From Crocodylus rhombifer (taxonomy: Eukaryota; Chordata; Crocodylia; Crocodylidae): a stretch of DNA of 64,000 nucleotides. The stretch lies in contig JAVSML010024320.1 in assembly GCA_038503035.1 (NCBI GenBank), forward strand, positions 372,001 through 436,000. The letters run 5' to 3'. The notes beneath the pieces were generated by a model. That model searched no databases. It was not told where the DNA came from and saw only the letters and a program-made list of their open reading frames with translations. This document shows positions 1-11,659 of this stretch, piece by piece. The stretch's first letter is position 1, and each line of letters starts with the position of its first letter. The position numbers and the translations under genes were made by a program.

Positions 1-1833
1 TGGGCACAGAAGCTACCTGGGCATCTGGCTATAGCTTTTTGTTCAGCCACTTGGATTTTCAGAAGCCAGCTTTCACATGATGTTATGATAGCCACCAGAC
101 ACTGTACCTGGTCTTCCCCAGATGTCACAGTACTCTTTCTCCTGCTCCAGAGCAGAGCAAAAATCCATCCATCCATCTATCTTATACAGTGATCAAGGGG
201 AAATGAAAAACTTGCACAGAGCCAGGAAACATAAAAGACATCAGAAATGAAAGTCATGTGTCAGTGAGTATAAGCAATTTCTTGTATTGGTCAGATTGGG
301 CTTAACCCTGTGCTCAGGGGAATCAGTGATAATGCTCCTACTGTTTTCAGTGATGTAGGATGGCACACATGTACAACCACTCAAGCTAAGCAAGCAGAAA
401 TTGTTCCATAAACAGAATGTACCTAAGATAAGGGAGATCAGCAACACAGTTTTATATAATAAAACCATATTTTGCCTCCTATACTCAATGAGACTTCCCT
501 CTCTGCTAATCCATGGGAGTATACTCATGGGATTGGTCAATTCCCCTTTCAACTCCATGATCTGCAGAAGAGAAATTGGATAGGTGGGAAATGGGGAATA
601 TGCTCCATTGCAGTCATACAGACATAGGAACTGTAGAAGCAGGGAAGCCACCTCTGGAAAACTCTCCTCAAGGCTTGTATGACAACAAAAAATTGACTGT
701 ATACTTTGTGTAGCAAAGGCCTGATCCAAAGACCACTGAAATCGTTGACCAGCAAATGTGGTTTCAAACCAAATCACTTTTGTTCTTACATTCTTCGAAC
801 AATTATAAGACCAGACAGTGATCATCAAGTCTGACCTACTGTATGATGCAAGACATGGGTATTCCCTGGATTAATACCTGTTTGAACTCTTTAAAAAAAT
901 CCAGACTTAATTTAATAGGGGGATGGGCATCTTAAACAAATTTAATCAGAGCATTAGCTCCAAAGGAGAAGGAGAAAAATAGTAAAGATTAATATGGTTT
1001 ACTCACTGCGCACCAAATTTTCATGTAGCATAAGCCAGAATATTTCAACTGAAGTCAACAGAGCTATATCTATTTGTGTCAGCGATGGAACTAGCTCGGG
1101 TATGCCTACTCTGTCTCCATTCACACCTCCTTTGGGCAGCAGGGCTGACACAGTTTGTGAGGATTTAACAGACTATGGATACACAGAGAAGTAGATGGAG
1201 ATTAGAGGAAGAGGAATCTCAATGGGCAATTTATATTCAAGTCATGTTAATTTACTTTAAGCATTGTGATAGAAGTGGATCATTACGGGAGATGTAACTG
1301 TGCTCAGGACAAAGGCCTTGCAGAAGAGCTTTGTGAATACAGGCTACATCATTTGAAAAATTATTTTCTGTAGAAGTCAAGTGGCTTTCATTTTTTCAGA
1401 CCAATTGGCAACCAGCTGGTGTGACAGACAGGTCATGTGGATTTCTTAGAAAGAGAAATGTGTGTTCACCTTGCACAGTTCACCTGGAGCACAAATTTCC
1501 ACAGGAAAGTCATAGACAGGATATGCACATGCTTATTTCTTCATTCCCTTTTTATCTTTAAGCAGAAATGGTTAAAAAATAACTCCCACCACTACTCTTT
1601 GTCAGGAAAGCAAATTTCAACCCAAGTCACTCAGTACCATTCTGGTCAACGAAATACAGAAATATGGCTTGATATGCAGGAAGATCACAAGTCATGATTA
1701 CACTCCATCATATAATGGGTTCCTGGATACATGTGTGATGTGATCTTCAGCGGATGTACATTGGTGTAGCCTGGTGACACTTTATTGGGCCTGATTCTCA
1801 TTAATGTGATAACTGGCTTATATCACCTTGATG
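1..1833. other. No recognisable gene or repeat
   Basis: AT-rich sequence. The open frames here are short, begin at arbitrary points and match no protein family I know. I see no convincing splice-site-flanked exon, RNA gene or dense repeat. Intron or intergenic DNA is the likely state. Confidence 0.5.
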
Positions 1834-1841
1834 ATATGAAG

Positions 1842-2000
1842 CAGTGGTGCCCAACCTTCCAGCTCTGCCAGCTAGACAAGTGGAGTAGGTTCAATCCATG
1901 GGCTGGATCCTAAGTGGAGCCGTCATGTCAGGGTGGTCCATGGGTGCAATCCAGAGCACTGGGCTAGCTCAGTGCTCTGGATCCAGCAATGCAGCAGCCC
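1842..2000 (+). mobile_element. Probable 5' end of a Charlie-like hAT element
   Basis: The segment opens with CAGTGGTGCCCAACCTT, the kind of terminal sequence typical of hAT-Charlie elements (compare CAGTGGTACTCAACC at 25710). A 13-bp inverted repeat (arms 1949-1961 and 1970-1982, 8-bp loop) lies inside. I could not find the matching right end or a target duplication, so this is at best a truncated copy and its right limit is arbitrary. Confidence 0.35.
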
Positions 2001-3290
2001 AGAGACTGAGCATAATTTGTATAAAGTTAAATTATTTTAGGACTACAAAGAGGATTTAACTGGAAATCAAATCCCACTTGAGCACTAGTTCACAACAATG
2101 AGGACCGGATCCTACATATCCATATTAGTGGGTGTAACAGGGAGCCAGCGCCTGGCCTGTTATGTGTGGGAGCATGGCCAGGCTCACCACATCCTGGATG
2201 GGAGACCTGCTCTGGGACCCCGTTTCCCCCATCAGGACACTTACCATGGGCAGTGAAGAGTTGGTCCCAGCCCCCAGGACAAGCAGAGGGGTCTCAAGTG
2301 CTGGCTGGACTCTTTCCCAACTTGGGAGGGTCCATGGCTGCACCCAGCAGCCACGGGAGGGTAACCTGGAGTGAATCTGGAAGTGCTTGAAGCTCAGGTC
2401 TAGAGATTTTCTAGCTATAGGGAGACACATGGGGAAAGAAGCCAAAGGCGATTGGACATCACAGGAACGGACCCTTTGAAAAATATGAGGGAAGAGGTCC
2501 ACTCTGCCCCAGAGAGGGGACAGAGAACACCTCCTAGCCAGGAGTGGTGTGAATCTGTGCAGAGGCACAGAAGTAGGCATGGTGGTGGTGAATTAGAACT
2601 GTGGGCTGTGTGGCTTGAGGACTAAAATTAATCGGAGAGAGATGTCAGGCTAATGAAACATTGGATCAGGATTGCAGCCAACTGATTCTAGCCAGTATAA
2701 GGAACTTCGACCATGAGAATCAGGTTCAAAATGCTGGACTCGTGGTAAGACTGTTTATAAGATATGGTCCTGGGGACCCTATGAAGGACTTTTCTAGGGT
2801 TGACTGGGAGAAAGAGGGTGCTGACCTGGAGAGTCAAGAAGTTACTGCTGGAACATCCAAGAAATTACCTGGAATTTCAACTGAGAGAGAAAGTGTGAGA
2901 ACTGAGAGGGCACAAGGCTAGTCAGCCAGGATCCTCTCCTGAGCTGATCACTCAGGGTGTGGGCATTGTGAAAGATCTTACGTGCACCATACAAGGTGGC
3001 GAGGATAGAGTATAGGGGAGGTGGTGCTCTGTGAAGAGGACCTATCTGTGGGAAGTAGTTGCAGCCCCATGTGATTTTGGTTCTAACAATCAGGTTCCCT
3101 GTTCCATTCCATCAAGGCGCAGTGGGCAAATATAAGGAAGCAGATTGTGACTCAGACCCAGAAATGTGGGACAAGAATCTCCTGCAACAGTGGGGATTTC
3201 ACTATACCAGTTAAGTTTGTTTCATTTTCATAACAATTTTCATTATAATATCCTGGTTTCAGTCGCTCATAACTTCCTGAAAGATTCAAC
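2001..3290. other. No recognisable gene or repeat
   Basis: Several 60-150 codon open frames occur on both strands, but they overlap each other and resemble no known protein. The longest (151 codons, minus strand, 2125-2580) is rich in Ser, Pro and Leu without domain motifs, and is probably fortuitous. Confidence 0.45.
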
Positions 3291-3323
3291 TGTTGGGATA
3301 ATTATATTATATATATGTGTGTG

Positions 3324-4070
3324 TGTAACACCCCCCCCACACACACTGGGTTGTAAGTTGTGTTTTTGTGTGTGTGTGTTTTTATATGATGGGCAAGATG
3401 GCCCTTGTTGTTCTACCCATGTGCTGGGCACATGGCAAGCTGGGGCCTGTATCTGGGAAAAATATGTAAAACCATCTGGCCTCATTGGCCAAAGGAAGCA
3501 GGGGCTTCTTCAGGCTCACTGGTTGGGAGAAAGACTAAAATGTGTCCCTCCCAGATTGGACAAGCCTTAGGTGATGTCATACCAGGTATATAAGAACCAC
3601 TCACAAAGGTTCTCTCTTTTCTCCTGGGGCTCTCAGTTATCTGCCTGCTGAGAGCTGCATAGCTACTTTAGGAGCCAGAAACCTGCTCCCCATGGGGGGG
3701 TCTCCTCCCCACCCAACCTTCACTGGAGAGGCAAGCAAACACTTTTTAACGGAAAAGCCTCCAGCAGAGGGAGAGACAACCTTAGTGAGTAGTTCTTATA
3801 TGCCTGGTGTGACATCACCCAAGCTGTATCCAATTAGGGAGGGACACATTTTAGTCTTTCTCCCAACCAGTCTGCTTCAAGAATCCCCTGCTTCCTCTGG
3901 CCAATGAGGCCAGAGGGTTTGACATATTTTTCCCAGATACAAGCCCCAGCTTGCCATGTGCTGAGCACATGGCCATAACAACACGAGCCATCTTGCCCAT
4001 ATAAAACCATACACAAAAAAACCACAATATACATCCCAGTGTGTGTGTGGGGGGGTGGGTGGGTGTTACA
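3324..4070. repeat. Large inverted repeat, arms about 295 bp, spacer about 154 bp
   Basis: The left arm (about 3324-3617) is matched by the reverse complement of about 3772-4070. Both arms begin TGTAACACCC followed by CA-rich sequence, and share GGGCAAGATGG, GGGAAAAATATGT, CTCATTGGCCA and GAGAAAGACTAAAATGTGTC. Each arm also carries an ATATAAGAAC TATA-like motif facing the spacer. By eye the arms look roughly 85% alike, with small indels. Candidates are two LTR-like units inserted head to head, a foldback transposon, or a DIRS-like element with inverted termini. No coding sequence survives in the spacer, so the class is undecided. Confidence 0.8.
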
Positions 4071-4090
4071 TATCTATACACAAACACGTG

Positions 4091-4113
4091 CACACACACA
4101 CACACACACACAC
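4091..4113. repeat. (CA)n microsatellite
   Basis: An uninterrupted CA dinucleotide run lies just outside the right arm of the inverted repeat. Related CA/TG-rich stretches occur inside both arm ends, which suggests the array grew from the element's terminal sequence. Confidence 0.95.
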
Positions 4114-4119
4114 CATTTA

Positions 4120-5825
4120 TTGGAATGGTAAAATCCATAGTTAACTCAATCAGAATTATAGGTATATTTGGTTACCTTAATTAAATCGGGTTGCCATGCA
4201 GTATGTGGGCATTAAAACACACTTCTCTACTCCATGTGCCCTCTGACTCTCATCTAGTATATCTATGATAGCTTTCTATTATTTATATCATTGCCAATCA
4301 CCTCCCAACAGCACCAAGGCATGTTGCATAATATGTATTTACCAACACCGTGTTATTTCCCCAGAAGCACTATTTCTCTACAAGTGTTGCCTATTAAAGA
4401 TGTTCCTCGAGATTACCACATATTCTAGTGACACAAAGGAAATCCTTTGGTAATCTACAACACCACACACAGTAGGTAGTAACTCAGAGGACAGAAGTGG
4501 CTTGGAAAGAAACCTAGTTATGTTTGATGAGACTTAAAAGAACTCCACTGATGCTGAAGCAATACCGCCCACTCTGTGATCCTGCGGGAACCTCAAAGAC
4601 ATGTTTATGAGAGATTTATTCACTGGAGAAGAGCCTGCTCCACTGATGTCAACATGAGCTTTTTTACTGTCTTTGTTGGGTTCAGGATCAGGCCTGCTTT
4701 GTGTGTTTCTTGGACTTCTGCCCCTCTCACAGACCAGTTTTTCCTCCTCATCTGGCCACCCAAACACTTGGAATCATGCCAGAGCCTCAGTCTGTTTTGA
4801 CTCTGCTGCCATTCGCATCCTACCTTCACACCAGTGGCAGAACCTGGAGTAGGGAATAGATTTAAAGAAATCAAAGCAGTCTTTTCGAGCATGTAAAATA
4901 GAGTGAGGTGTGCATTAAATATGCAATAACTGTACTAGAGGTTTGGATTTTGTCTACACTTGACTGGGGTCTTGTTGTAGTTATTATCCACTTTGGGGCT
5001 GCATTGCCCACAAGTGATGAGGCCATTCCTATTCCTCAAAGAGAAATTCTAGCATTCTATCTAAGTACAGCTGGCCAGGTAATAAATTAAGCTGTTGTAG
5101 GGGTTAGACAAGGTGACCGCATGCTTAAAAAGTTCCTAGACAGACATGAACTAAAGACAGTGAGCAAGAAATGAGGGAGATAATCTTGGCTATACAAGAG
5201 CCTCCTCATCCACAAAGGGGAGTCCTTGAAACCACCATATTGCAGAACCCTTCGTCAGACATACAACTTCAGTTAACAGCCAAGCACTGCTGCCTGCGAA
5301 TGAAAAATCCATGAGATGCACAGAGAGGAAAAGTTAATGTAATATTAAAACTAGAAATATCCATTCTGTCAAATGGTAATGCCCTGCTGTTTGATCCCAT
5401 TTACTGGAGTAAGGCTTTATATCAAGGCATCTTGGGTTTTAAATTACATGTCAGATATAATTTTGCACTGTGAACATGAAACGTGGGACTGTCCTTTAAG
5501 GGAAGAAAATAACAGCTCAGCTTCATATGTCTGACTAATAGTGAGTTCACTTTTGTAATGGATCTGGACTTGGCAGTCTGCCACAACTATGCAAGTTGGG
5601 TTGGCCAGTATCCATGGGCATTGAAGGTAGCGTGTCATCCTGACTCTGTTACTTCTCCCGCATTTGGAAGGTGTTGTTGCCTCCTATTGAAATTTGCCTG
5701 CAGAACCCAAAAATAAAGAGCAATTCAATGTTCTCTTCCAGCACATGTAGCAGGCAGGATCAGTCCTACTGAAATGTGGGTTCATATCAGGAAAGAAGTG
5801 CAATCTGATGTGGTGAAGACACAGG
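4120..5825. other. No recognisable gene or repeat
   Basis: Mixed-composition sequence with only short, overlapping, domain-free frames. The 90- and 77-codon minus-strand frames at 4534-4892 overlap in different phases and show no family resemblance. I see no RNA gene. Confidence 0.45.
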
Positions 5826-5829
5826 AAAT

Positions 5830-5925
5830 AGGAATCAAGAGACCATGATCCAGTTCCTGGCACTATCACAGATTTCCTGGGTGATCTCACAAGTCATTTG
5901 GGGCCTGTGTGTATGAGGAGTAGAG
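5830..5925 (-). repeat. MIR-like SINE fragment (degenerate)
   Basis: The order of motifs (CCTGGCACTATCACAGATTT, then GGGTGATCTCACAAGTCA, then GGCCTGTGTGTAT) follows the reverse complement of the MIR/CORE-SINE 3' half ('CTCTGCCAC...GTGACCTTGGGCAAGTCA'). It is heavily diverged, as expected for an ancient amniote repeat. Confidence 0.35.
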
Positions 5926-6054
5926 CTGTGTTTGCTTTACCTGCTTCTGGAATGGTATGCTGCCGTGAAGGTGGATTCATAATGTTTATTAAAATAAAAC
6001 TCTGACCACCTTCAATGGAAGGCACAACAGAACCACAAATTATTACTGTTTCAT

Positions 6055-6215
6055 CTATTATCGTTTTTTATTTATATATGAATTATCCCCAGAGGCCTCT
6101 ACAAAAATCTGGGCCCCATTATGCTATGCTCTGTACAGACACATTGTGAGAGAGAACCCCTGCTTACAACCTGCTTTCAGTGAAAGCAGAGAAGACAAAG
6201 GGAGGTATCCATATG
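6055..6215 (+). repeat. Ancient interspersed amniote repeat fragment
   Basis: The string GGGCCCCATTATGCTATGCT followed by CTGTACAGACACA and CTGCTTACAACCTG resembles a repeat common in reptile and bird genomes (a 'CCCATTGTGCTAGGCGCTGTACAAACAC...GCTTACAATCT' module). The same module appears in part at 62341. The family name is uncertain. Confidence 0.35.
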
Positions 6216-6477
6216 TGTCAGGGAAGTAGGGGGACATTGTCAGGGATTCCTTAGAGGGGCTCTTAATTAGGCCTTAACACAGCCTTTGAAGCCACCCCAA
6301 GCATAGATTCTAGAGTAGATGGGCCCCTGGCTACTTGGACACTGAAACTAGGCCTTCTGGCCCCTGTACCCACTGGCTATCTCCATGGCTCCCCCAATGA
6401 GCTACCTTTGGTCTCAGCTCCTGATGAAGCTTTTTACATCTTTAAGAATGACTGCAAAGTTACATAGGCAATACATA

Positions 6478-6665
6478 GGAGGGGCATGGGGGGTCACAGG
6501 CCCCCCGCAAACAAGTCCATCCCCACTACCAACACAGCCAGTGGTGTCTGTGGGAACTCGACGTGCCCCCCCTCCCTGCCCCAACAGGGCTGTCCCCGCC
6601 AGCATCTGCGGCCGCTTGCCAGCTCTGGCCCTGCCATCAGCACTGCCCTGCTTCTCAGGAGGCAC
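6478..6665. repeat. GC-rich dispersed repeat, copy 1
   Basis: A GC-rich block containing CCAACACAGCCAGTGGTGTC, followed by TGTGGGAACTCG and CCCCGCCAGCATC. Near-identical motifs recur in the same order at 14925-15245, so this is a dispersed repeat rather than a gene. The open frames through it are Pro/Ala-rich by composition alone. Confidence 0.45.
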
Positions 6666-6819
6666 CAGTCATCCATGCCTGACTTTAAAATCCGATGCTC
6701 TGTAGATATCCTTTATACCCATTCTAAGACTTTTTTTTTAATGCTGCCCACAATGCAGTTGCCAAAATCAGCTCCCTGCCCCATTTCATCAGAGTTTTAT
6801 ATCTGTACCAACACACCAT

Positions 6820-7040
6820 GTTTTAGAGCCCTTCCAGGCTTTTTATAACCAGAGCACAGTCCAGCCAGGCTGCTCTCTTGTTGCACTTCTTATTCTTCCA
6901 GCTCATTAAAATAGCCTGTTTCTGTGCCCTTAAAAGGGCCCCCTTAAAGTACATCCAGCTCTCCTGGACTCCATGAACCATCCTGCCTGCTAGTTCCTTA
7001 AGGTCATTCAGGTCTGCTTTCCTGAATTCCACCATCCTTA
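6820..7040 (-). pseudogene. CR1 LINE ORF2 fragment (linker after endonuclease)
   Basis: Translated on the minus strand this gives MVEFRKADLNDLKEL, then VQESWMYFKGALLRAQKQAI, then KKCNKRAAWLD. That is the CR1 ORF2 region between the endonuclease and reverse transcriptase; compare the FRKADFDKLRRL and ILNAQAKSIPSW strings at 31125-31275. It continues the endonuclease piece at 7590-8235 in the correct order, with an insertion between them. It carries stops beyond this block and is an inactive relic. Confidence 0.75.
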
Positions 7041-7059
7041 TTCTGGTGCTCTCTTTCCT

Positions 7060-7568
7060 TCCTTTCTTCCTTCTTTACTTCCTTGCTTCCTGTGGGCAGT
7101 GCCCACCTTTGAGGTGCACTGGGCCCTTGAGGGGCCATTGTGCCACGTAGAGGATGGCCATCCTCAATACACACTCTGATGCCATGACCAGTCTGGGCAA
7201 CCAGGCAGGCTCAGTGGCGGACTGTGACTCCAAGCTCGTGCCACGCCTGGGCCCTCATTGAGCTGTTTTCTGCTTTTTTTCCTTTGTGTGGGAAGTTGAA
7301 GGTTTTATTACATGTACTACTGGGTAGAGCAAGGTAGGAATCATTTGTTTATAGAGGGCTTTGGTCTGTACGGTGACCATGCATACCGGCATGTTAGGCA
7401 TGTAATACTGTGAACATCTGTCATGGTGTGATGTTATGAATGTAATAGCATGTTGCTTTTGGTTTGATGGTGATTTCTTTATCTTTGCTTTGCATATTGG
7501 ACCTGGACCCCAGAGGGGCCAACTTGTTGTATCCCTGAACCCCTGAATAAAGTAGTTAAAAAGTCAAA
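7060..7568. mobile_element. Insertion splitting a CR1 fragment, ends in AATAAA
   Basis: About 500 bp separates two collinear pieces of one minus-strand CR1. The insert is bordered by pyrimidine-rich TCCTTCCTT-type sequence on both sides, a possible target duplication. Its right end has CCTGAATAAAG followed by an A-rich tract, suggesting a plus-strand retrotransposed transcript (processed pseudogene or SINE-like copy). One short plus frame (MAILNTHSDAMTSLGNQAGS..., about 35 residues) is too short to identify. The pyrimidine tracts could also be simple-repeat expansion. Confidence 0.45.
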
Positions 7569-7589
7569 GTCCTTCCTTCCCCACTTCCT

Positions 7590-8235
7590 CCCCTTAGGCT
7601 CTTGAGCTCATAGTCACTGTCACCCAAGTTAGCTTTCATTTCTGCAGTGTCAACCAATTCTTCCCTGTTTGTGAACAGTAAGTCAAGATAAGCTCTCTCC
7701 CTAGTTGACCTCTACCATCTGTATCAAAAAATTATCCCCAACACACTGCAAGAATTTTCTGGACTGCTTGTGCACAGCTGTGTTTCCCTCTCAGCCAATG
7801 TTCTGATAAGTCAAGTCCCCCATAAGAACTAAGTAATGAGATTTGAAAGTTTCTGTCAATTGTTTAAAGAAAGCCTCTTCTATTTTCTCCTCCTGGTTTG
7901 GTGGCCTGCAACAGATGTCATTGCCCACCATGACATCTTTCCTCTGACCTTTACCTAGAGGCTTTCGGCAGGCAGGCTTACTTTCCATTTTGTACTGCAT
8001 CTCCAATCACATATACATTGCCGTTATGTGTAGGGCAACACCACCTTCCCCCCACCCACTGCCTATTCTTCCTGAACAAGCTATATCCATCTATGATGGT
8101 ACTCTAACCATGTGAATTATCTCACCGCATCTCTGTAATCCTAATTACATCATGATCCTATGTTTGTACTAGGATTTCCAGTTCTTCCTGTTTATTCCCC
8201 ATACTTCTCATATTAGTATACATACATTTCAGGTA
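7590..8235 (-). pseudogene. CR1 LINE ORF2 endonuclease fragment
   Basis: Read on the minus strand, the block gives in order MRSMGNKQEELEIL, DGYSLFRKNRQW, CRPPNQEEKIEEAFFKQL, LVLMGDLTYQNIG and LGDSDYEL. These are the conserved stations of the CR1 apurinic-like (EEP/APE) endonuclease, whose GDFN and SDHE motifs carry catalytic residues. Here GDFN has become GDLT and SDHE has become SDYE, and stops interrupt the frame, so the enzyme is dead. In life this domain nicks target DNA to prime reverse transcription. Confidence 0.8.
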
Positions 8236-10163
8236 TCTAACTAACTATCCTTTCCCTGAGAATATTTACTGAGTAGAGATGAGTTAAGCACAATGGATGA
8301 TTTTTATTTTCAATGAATTCTGGCTCTTTCTTTCTATTTATGGATTGTCTGGGAATAGATTAGGACTTTCTCAGATGTACTTTGTGTTTGAAATGATTCA
8401 CACATTTCTTCAGTAAATAATTCTTCATCTGTAGACTCTTCGCCAACAATGTGTTGAGAATACTTGGAATGCACAATGTGTTGGTTAGATACATAATTCA
8501 CATGGTATTGTTGCTGTGTCCTGATTGTATAATTTATATAACAAAATACAGTGCAAATTATGAATTTTACAATTGCTTGCACAATAAGAAATTTACTCTC
8601 AGTGAATATTTGCAGATCCAGTCTCAACATTCATTTTTCATGAGTATTCAACTTGGTAAAGATTGTTTGCTGAAATATTTCTGGAAAGTGAATACAAAAA
8701 GGATCATAAACACCAACAAAAGGGGGTTGGGGGAATCAAACAGCCATCCCTAGAATATTTTTGCTGTATTCACTCAGGACTATTATAAAGCAGACTTTTT
8801 AGTTCTTTCATGGTTAGCTGGTTTACGAAATGAAAAAGTGCCTCACTGGAAAACTGAATTGTGTAAAAGAACTGGATTGTTAATGTGAGACTATGGGTTG
8901 CCTAGGTGATTTAGGAACATGAAGTAGGATTCATGTCAATTGAAAGTCAGTGGGATTTGTGCAAATAAATGGCTTAAGGGTTTTTGAAAAATCACATCCA
9001 GTGCCTCTTCTATATCGCTTGTTCAAATCCAGTTCACCATCCAGGTCAAGAAAGTTTAAAGCACATGCTAAACTTTAAGCATATATATAGGTCTCAAAGG
9101 GTTAAACACCTTGCTAAGTCAGAACCATTTTTTCCATTTGCATTCCTTTCAAATAGGCCATCAAACAACCTTCAGTGATCTCTGTCCACTTGCTAGAAGT
9201 ATGGGCTCAGAGCACTGAAACCATCTTTACAGACAATTTACAGAAAGACCAAGGTCTCACCTACCTTACGGTGTTTTGCCAGGATCTCTGTGTTAGCTAA
9301 ACCCCTGATCTGGATGCAACTCTGCCCATAAGAAAAGACTTCTGTTGCCTTAGATACTACTGTTTGAGGAGATGATGTGGATATGTGGAGGGGAAAAAAC
9401 CAGCAACAAACCCTTCTGCTGCTATATGCTGCATCTCCATTTATGGGCTCTGCTGATACTGCTATGATGTCTTCTTTGGCAGGACAGAAGATCAACCACA
9501 ATGGCACAATGATAGCTAACACAGATTCCTAAATACATTGTTTTGCAGAGCTGCCATACGCACTCCTGCGGTAACAGCTGCTTAGCATTTTCATTAAATG
9601 TCCTACTTTTCAGCAAAAATCTGTGCCTAGCTACTTGAGTGCAATCCAACAAAGCATAAAGCCCAGAAGGCTTTATTTATTTATTTATTTATTACAAATT
9701 CTGAAATAAGATTAGTGGTTTTCTTTTCTTTTTTTTTAATGGAGAAGTCTTTTGGTTTTAGATTTCCTCTTAACTGAAGTGCTTCATTTGGTTTTAAGCA
9801 GCACATAGTCTGAATCACCAAAGTTGCTAATGTCCTACATTATCATCTGGAAGGCTAAGCTTACATTTTTGGTCCCAGCCTCTTGTCCACTGTTGACTAG
9901 GAGGAAGTGGGAGTGCTGTGGTCATTTTGCGCTCATTCTCCTACTGGCAAGAGTGAAGCCTTTCATTAGGAGCCTGAAGTCAGGGTATTAAGTCCATATA
10001 CAATCATTTGTCTGGATTTTAAGTGCCGAGCAAATAAGAGCTTCCACAGAAGTAAAAATGGACACCATCTTTAAAGAGTTATACAGCACCTCCATGCTGT
10101 TTACAAAAGCATTAGAAACCCTTCATGCCATTTCCGTCTTGCTACTGCCAATGGAATCCAGTC
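8236..10163. other. No recognisable gene; contains (TTTA)n
   Basis: AT-rich sequence with a (TTTA)n microsatellite at 9672-9693 and a T-rich run near 9728. The 94-100 codon frames overlap one another and lack known domains. No RNA gene seen. Confidence 0.45.
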
Positions 10164-10171
10164 CTGTACCA

Positions 10172-11190
10172 TAGGCTTGTGCAAAGCGGCTAGTATTTGC
10201 CTTGGATTTGGCTGATTTGGGGGACAGCGATTCGATTCGGTGATTTGAATCACTGTCCCAATTCAATTCAGCTCAATCTCCAAATCAGCAAGGCCAGGCC
10301 CACACCCTGCCCCTCTCTCAGCCCAGCATTGGCTGCCTCGGCCACCCCAGTTCCCAGCACTTGTAAAAAGAAAAAAAAAGCCCTGACTCGCTGGGTGCTG
10401 CCAGGAAGGGGACGATCTCTGCTGCCCCCCCACTGCCCCATGCTGCATTGGGGGCTCTGCATGAGCCCTCTGACCCCCCCCTTGGTCCCCCAGCCCCACT
10501 TGGGTGCTCCATATGGGCCAGTTCCAGCCCTTTATGAAAAAAAAAACCCAAACCCCTGGACTCACCATTCCTGCCAGCGGGGGCAATCCCTACTGTCCCA
10601 CACCATGTGGGGGGCTTTGCACGAAACCCCGAAGCTCCGAGGCTGCTGCAGGAGCAGTGAGTCTGGGGCTTTTCTTGGCTTTTTTTCTTAAAGGGCCAGA
10701 GCTGACCCGGGCAGGACACCTACGAGGGGACTGGGGGAGCAGGAGAGGTCAGGGTGCTCATGCAGCATTCCCCATGCAGCGTGGGGCAGTGTGGGGCAGC
10801 GGGGATTGGCCCCCTGCCCAGCAGCACCTGGTGAGCACCGGGGCTTTTTATAAAGTACCAGGAGCTGGGGTGGGCATGGGCAGCCACGGGAGGGTTGTGG
10901 GGGCTGGCAGGGGTTCCCCCGTAGTCTCCTCCCTGCTCCCCCAGCCCCCCCACCTCCTTCACCCCTAGTACTTACCAGTTCAGAGTGGCTGCAGCTGCCT
11001 GCTGTAGCCACTGGGGACTGCCCGAATCATCAAAGCTCTCTGAATCTTCGCCAAAAGTTTCAGAGAGCTTTGAATCGATTTGGACCTTTAAATTGGTCCT
11101 CTGATTTGATTCAGATTTGGAGATTCAACCACCAAATAGGGCTGAACCTCCTCCAAATCGAATCACCAACCGAAGCTTTGCACAGCCCTA
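10172..11190. mobile_element. Non-autonomous hAT-like element, 1019 bp
   Basis: The left end TAGGCTTGTGCAAAGC and the reverse complement of the right end, TAGGGCTGTGCAAAGC, are matching terminal inverted repeats. The 8-bp flanks CTGTACCA and CTGTTCAT agree at 5 of 8 positions, consistent with a decayed hAT target duplication. Subterminal sequence on both sides is rich in GATTCGATT/AATCGAATC motifs. The core holds three or more imperfect GC-rich units (about 150 bp, each beginning with an A-rich run), the last on the opposite strand. Frames of up to 164 codons through the core are low-complexity Pro/Gly/Ala sequence, and no transposase is encoded. Confidence 0.8.
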
Positions 11191-11335
11191 CTGTTCATTA
11201 GGTTTGTTTGCACCAGGCTAGGCAAAATTGCTGCAGGCCAGGAAGGAGCCTTGCCCCACATTTTGCCCTATGGGTGGCACTAGAGTGAAGACATTCTTGG
11301 CAACATTTTTTCTTTATGTAACCGCTTTGAAGCCA

Positions 11336-11374
11336 AATGTGTTACAGGATGGATGAATTGGCTTGTTTGTCAGT
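11336..11374 (+). repeat. 39-bp exact direct repeat, copy 1
   Basis: The sequence starting AATGTGTTACAGGATGG and ending GTTTGTCAGT recurs without a mismatch at 12152-12190, 816 bp downstream. It has no coding or transposon signature. Confidence 0.9.
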
Positions 11375-11659
11375 TTGTCCATATAGCTGATGACTGTCGT
11401 ATCATCAGCTGTGCTTGCATCACTCTTCTGCATAAAGTATCTCTAGCTTTAAACTTGCATGGTGAGAGTTTCTTATGCAGATTAATACATGGAACTGTGT
11501 TGCATTTAGCAGCATGGAGGCTTTAAAAGAACGGTCTCAGTGCTTCTTTACAGGAAGTTATTTGAATGTCTCCCTGTCAGATGTAGCAATGAAAGAGAAG
11601 ACAAAACCTAATTTGCTGGCCATACATGGAGGAACTGCATTCTCTTAGTGCCACAACAT

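Noticed and set aside
241..828. 195-codon minus-strand open frame
   Set aside because: No domain, no promoter or splice context, and overlapping frames in other phases. Length alone is compatible with chance in 64 kb.
10197..11011. Several 80-164 codon frames on both strands
   Set aside because: They are translations of GC-rich repeat units inside a non-autonomous hAT element, not transposase.
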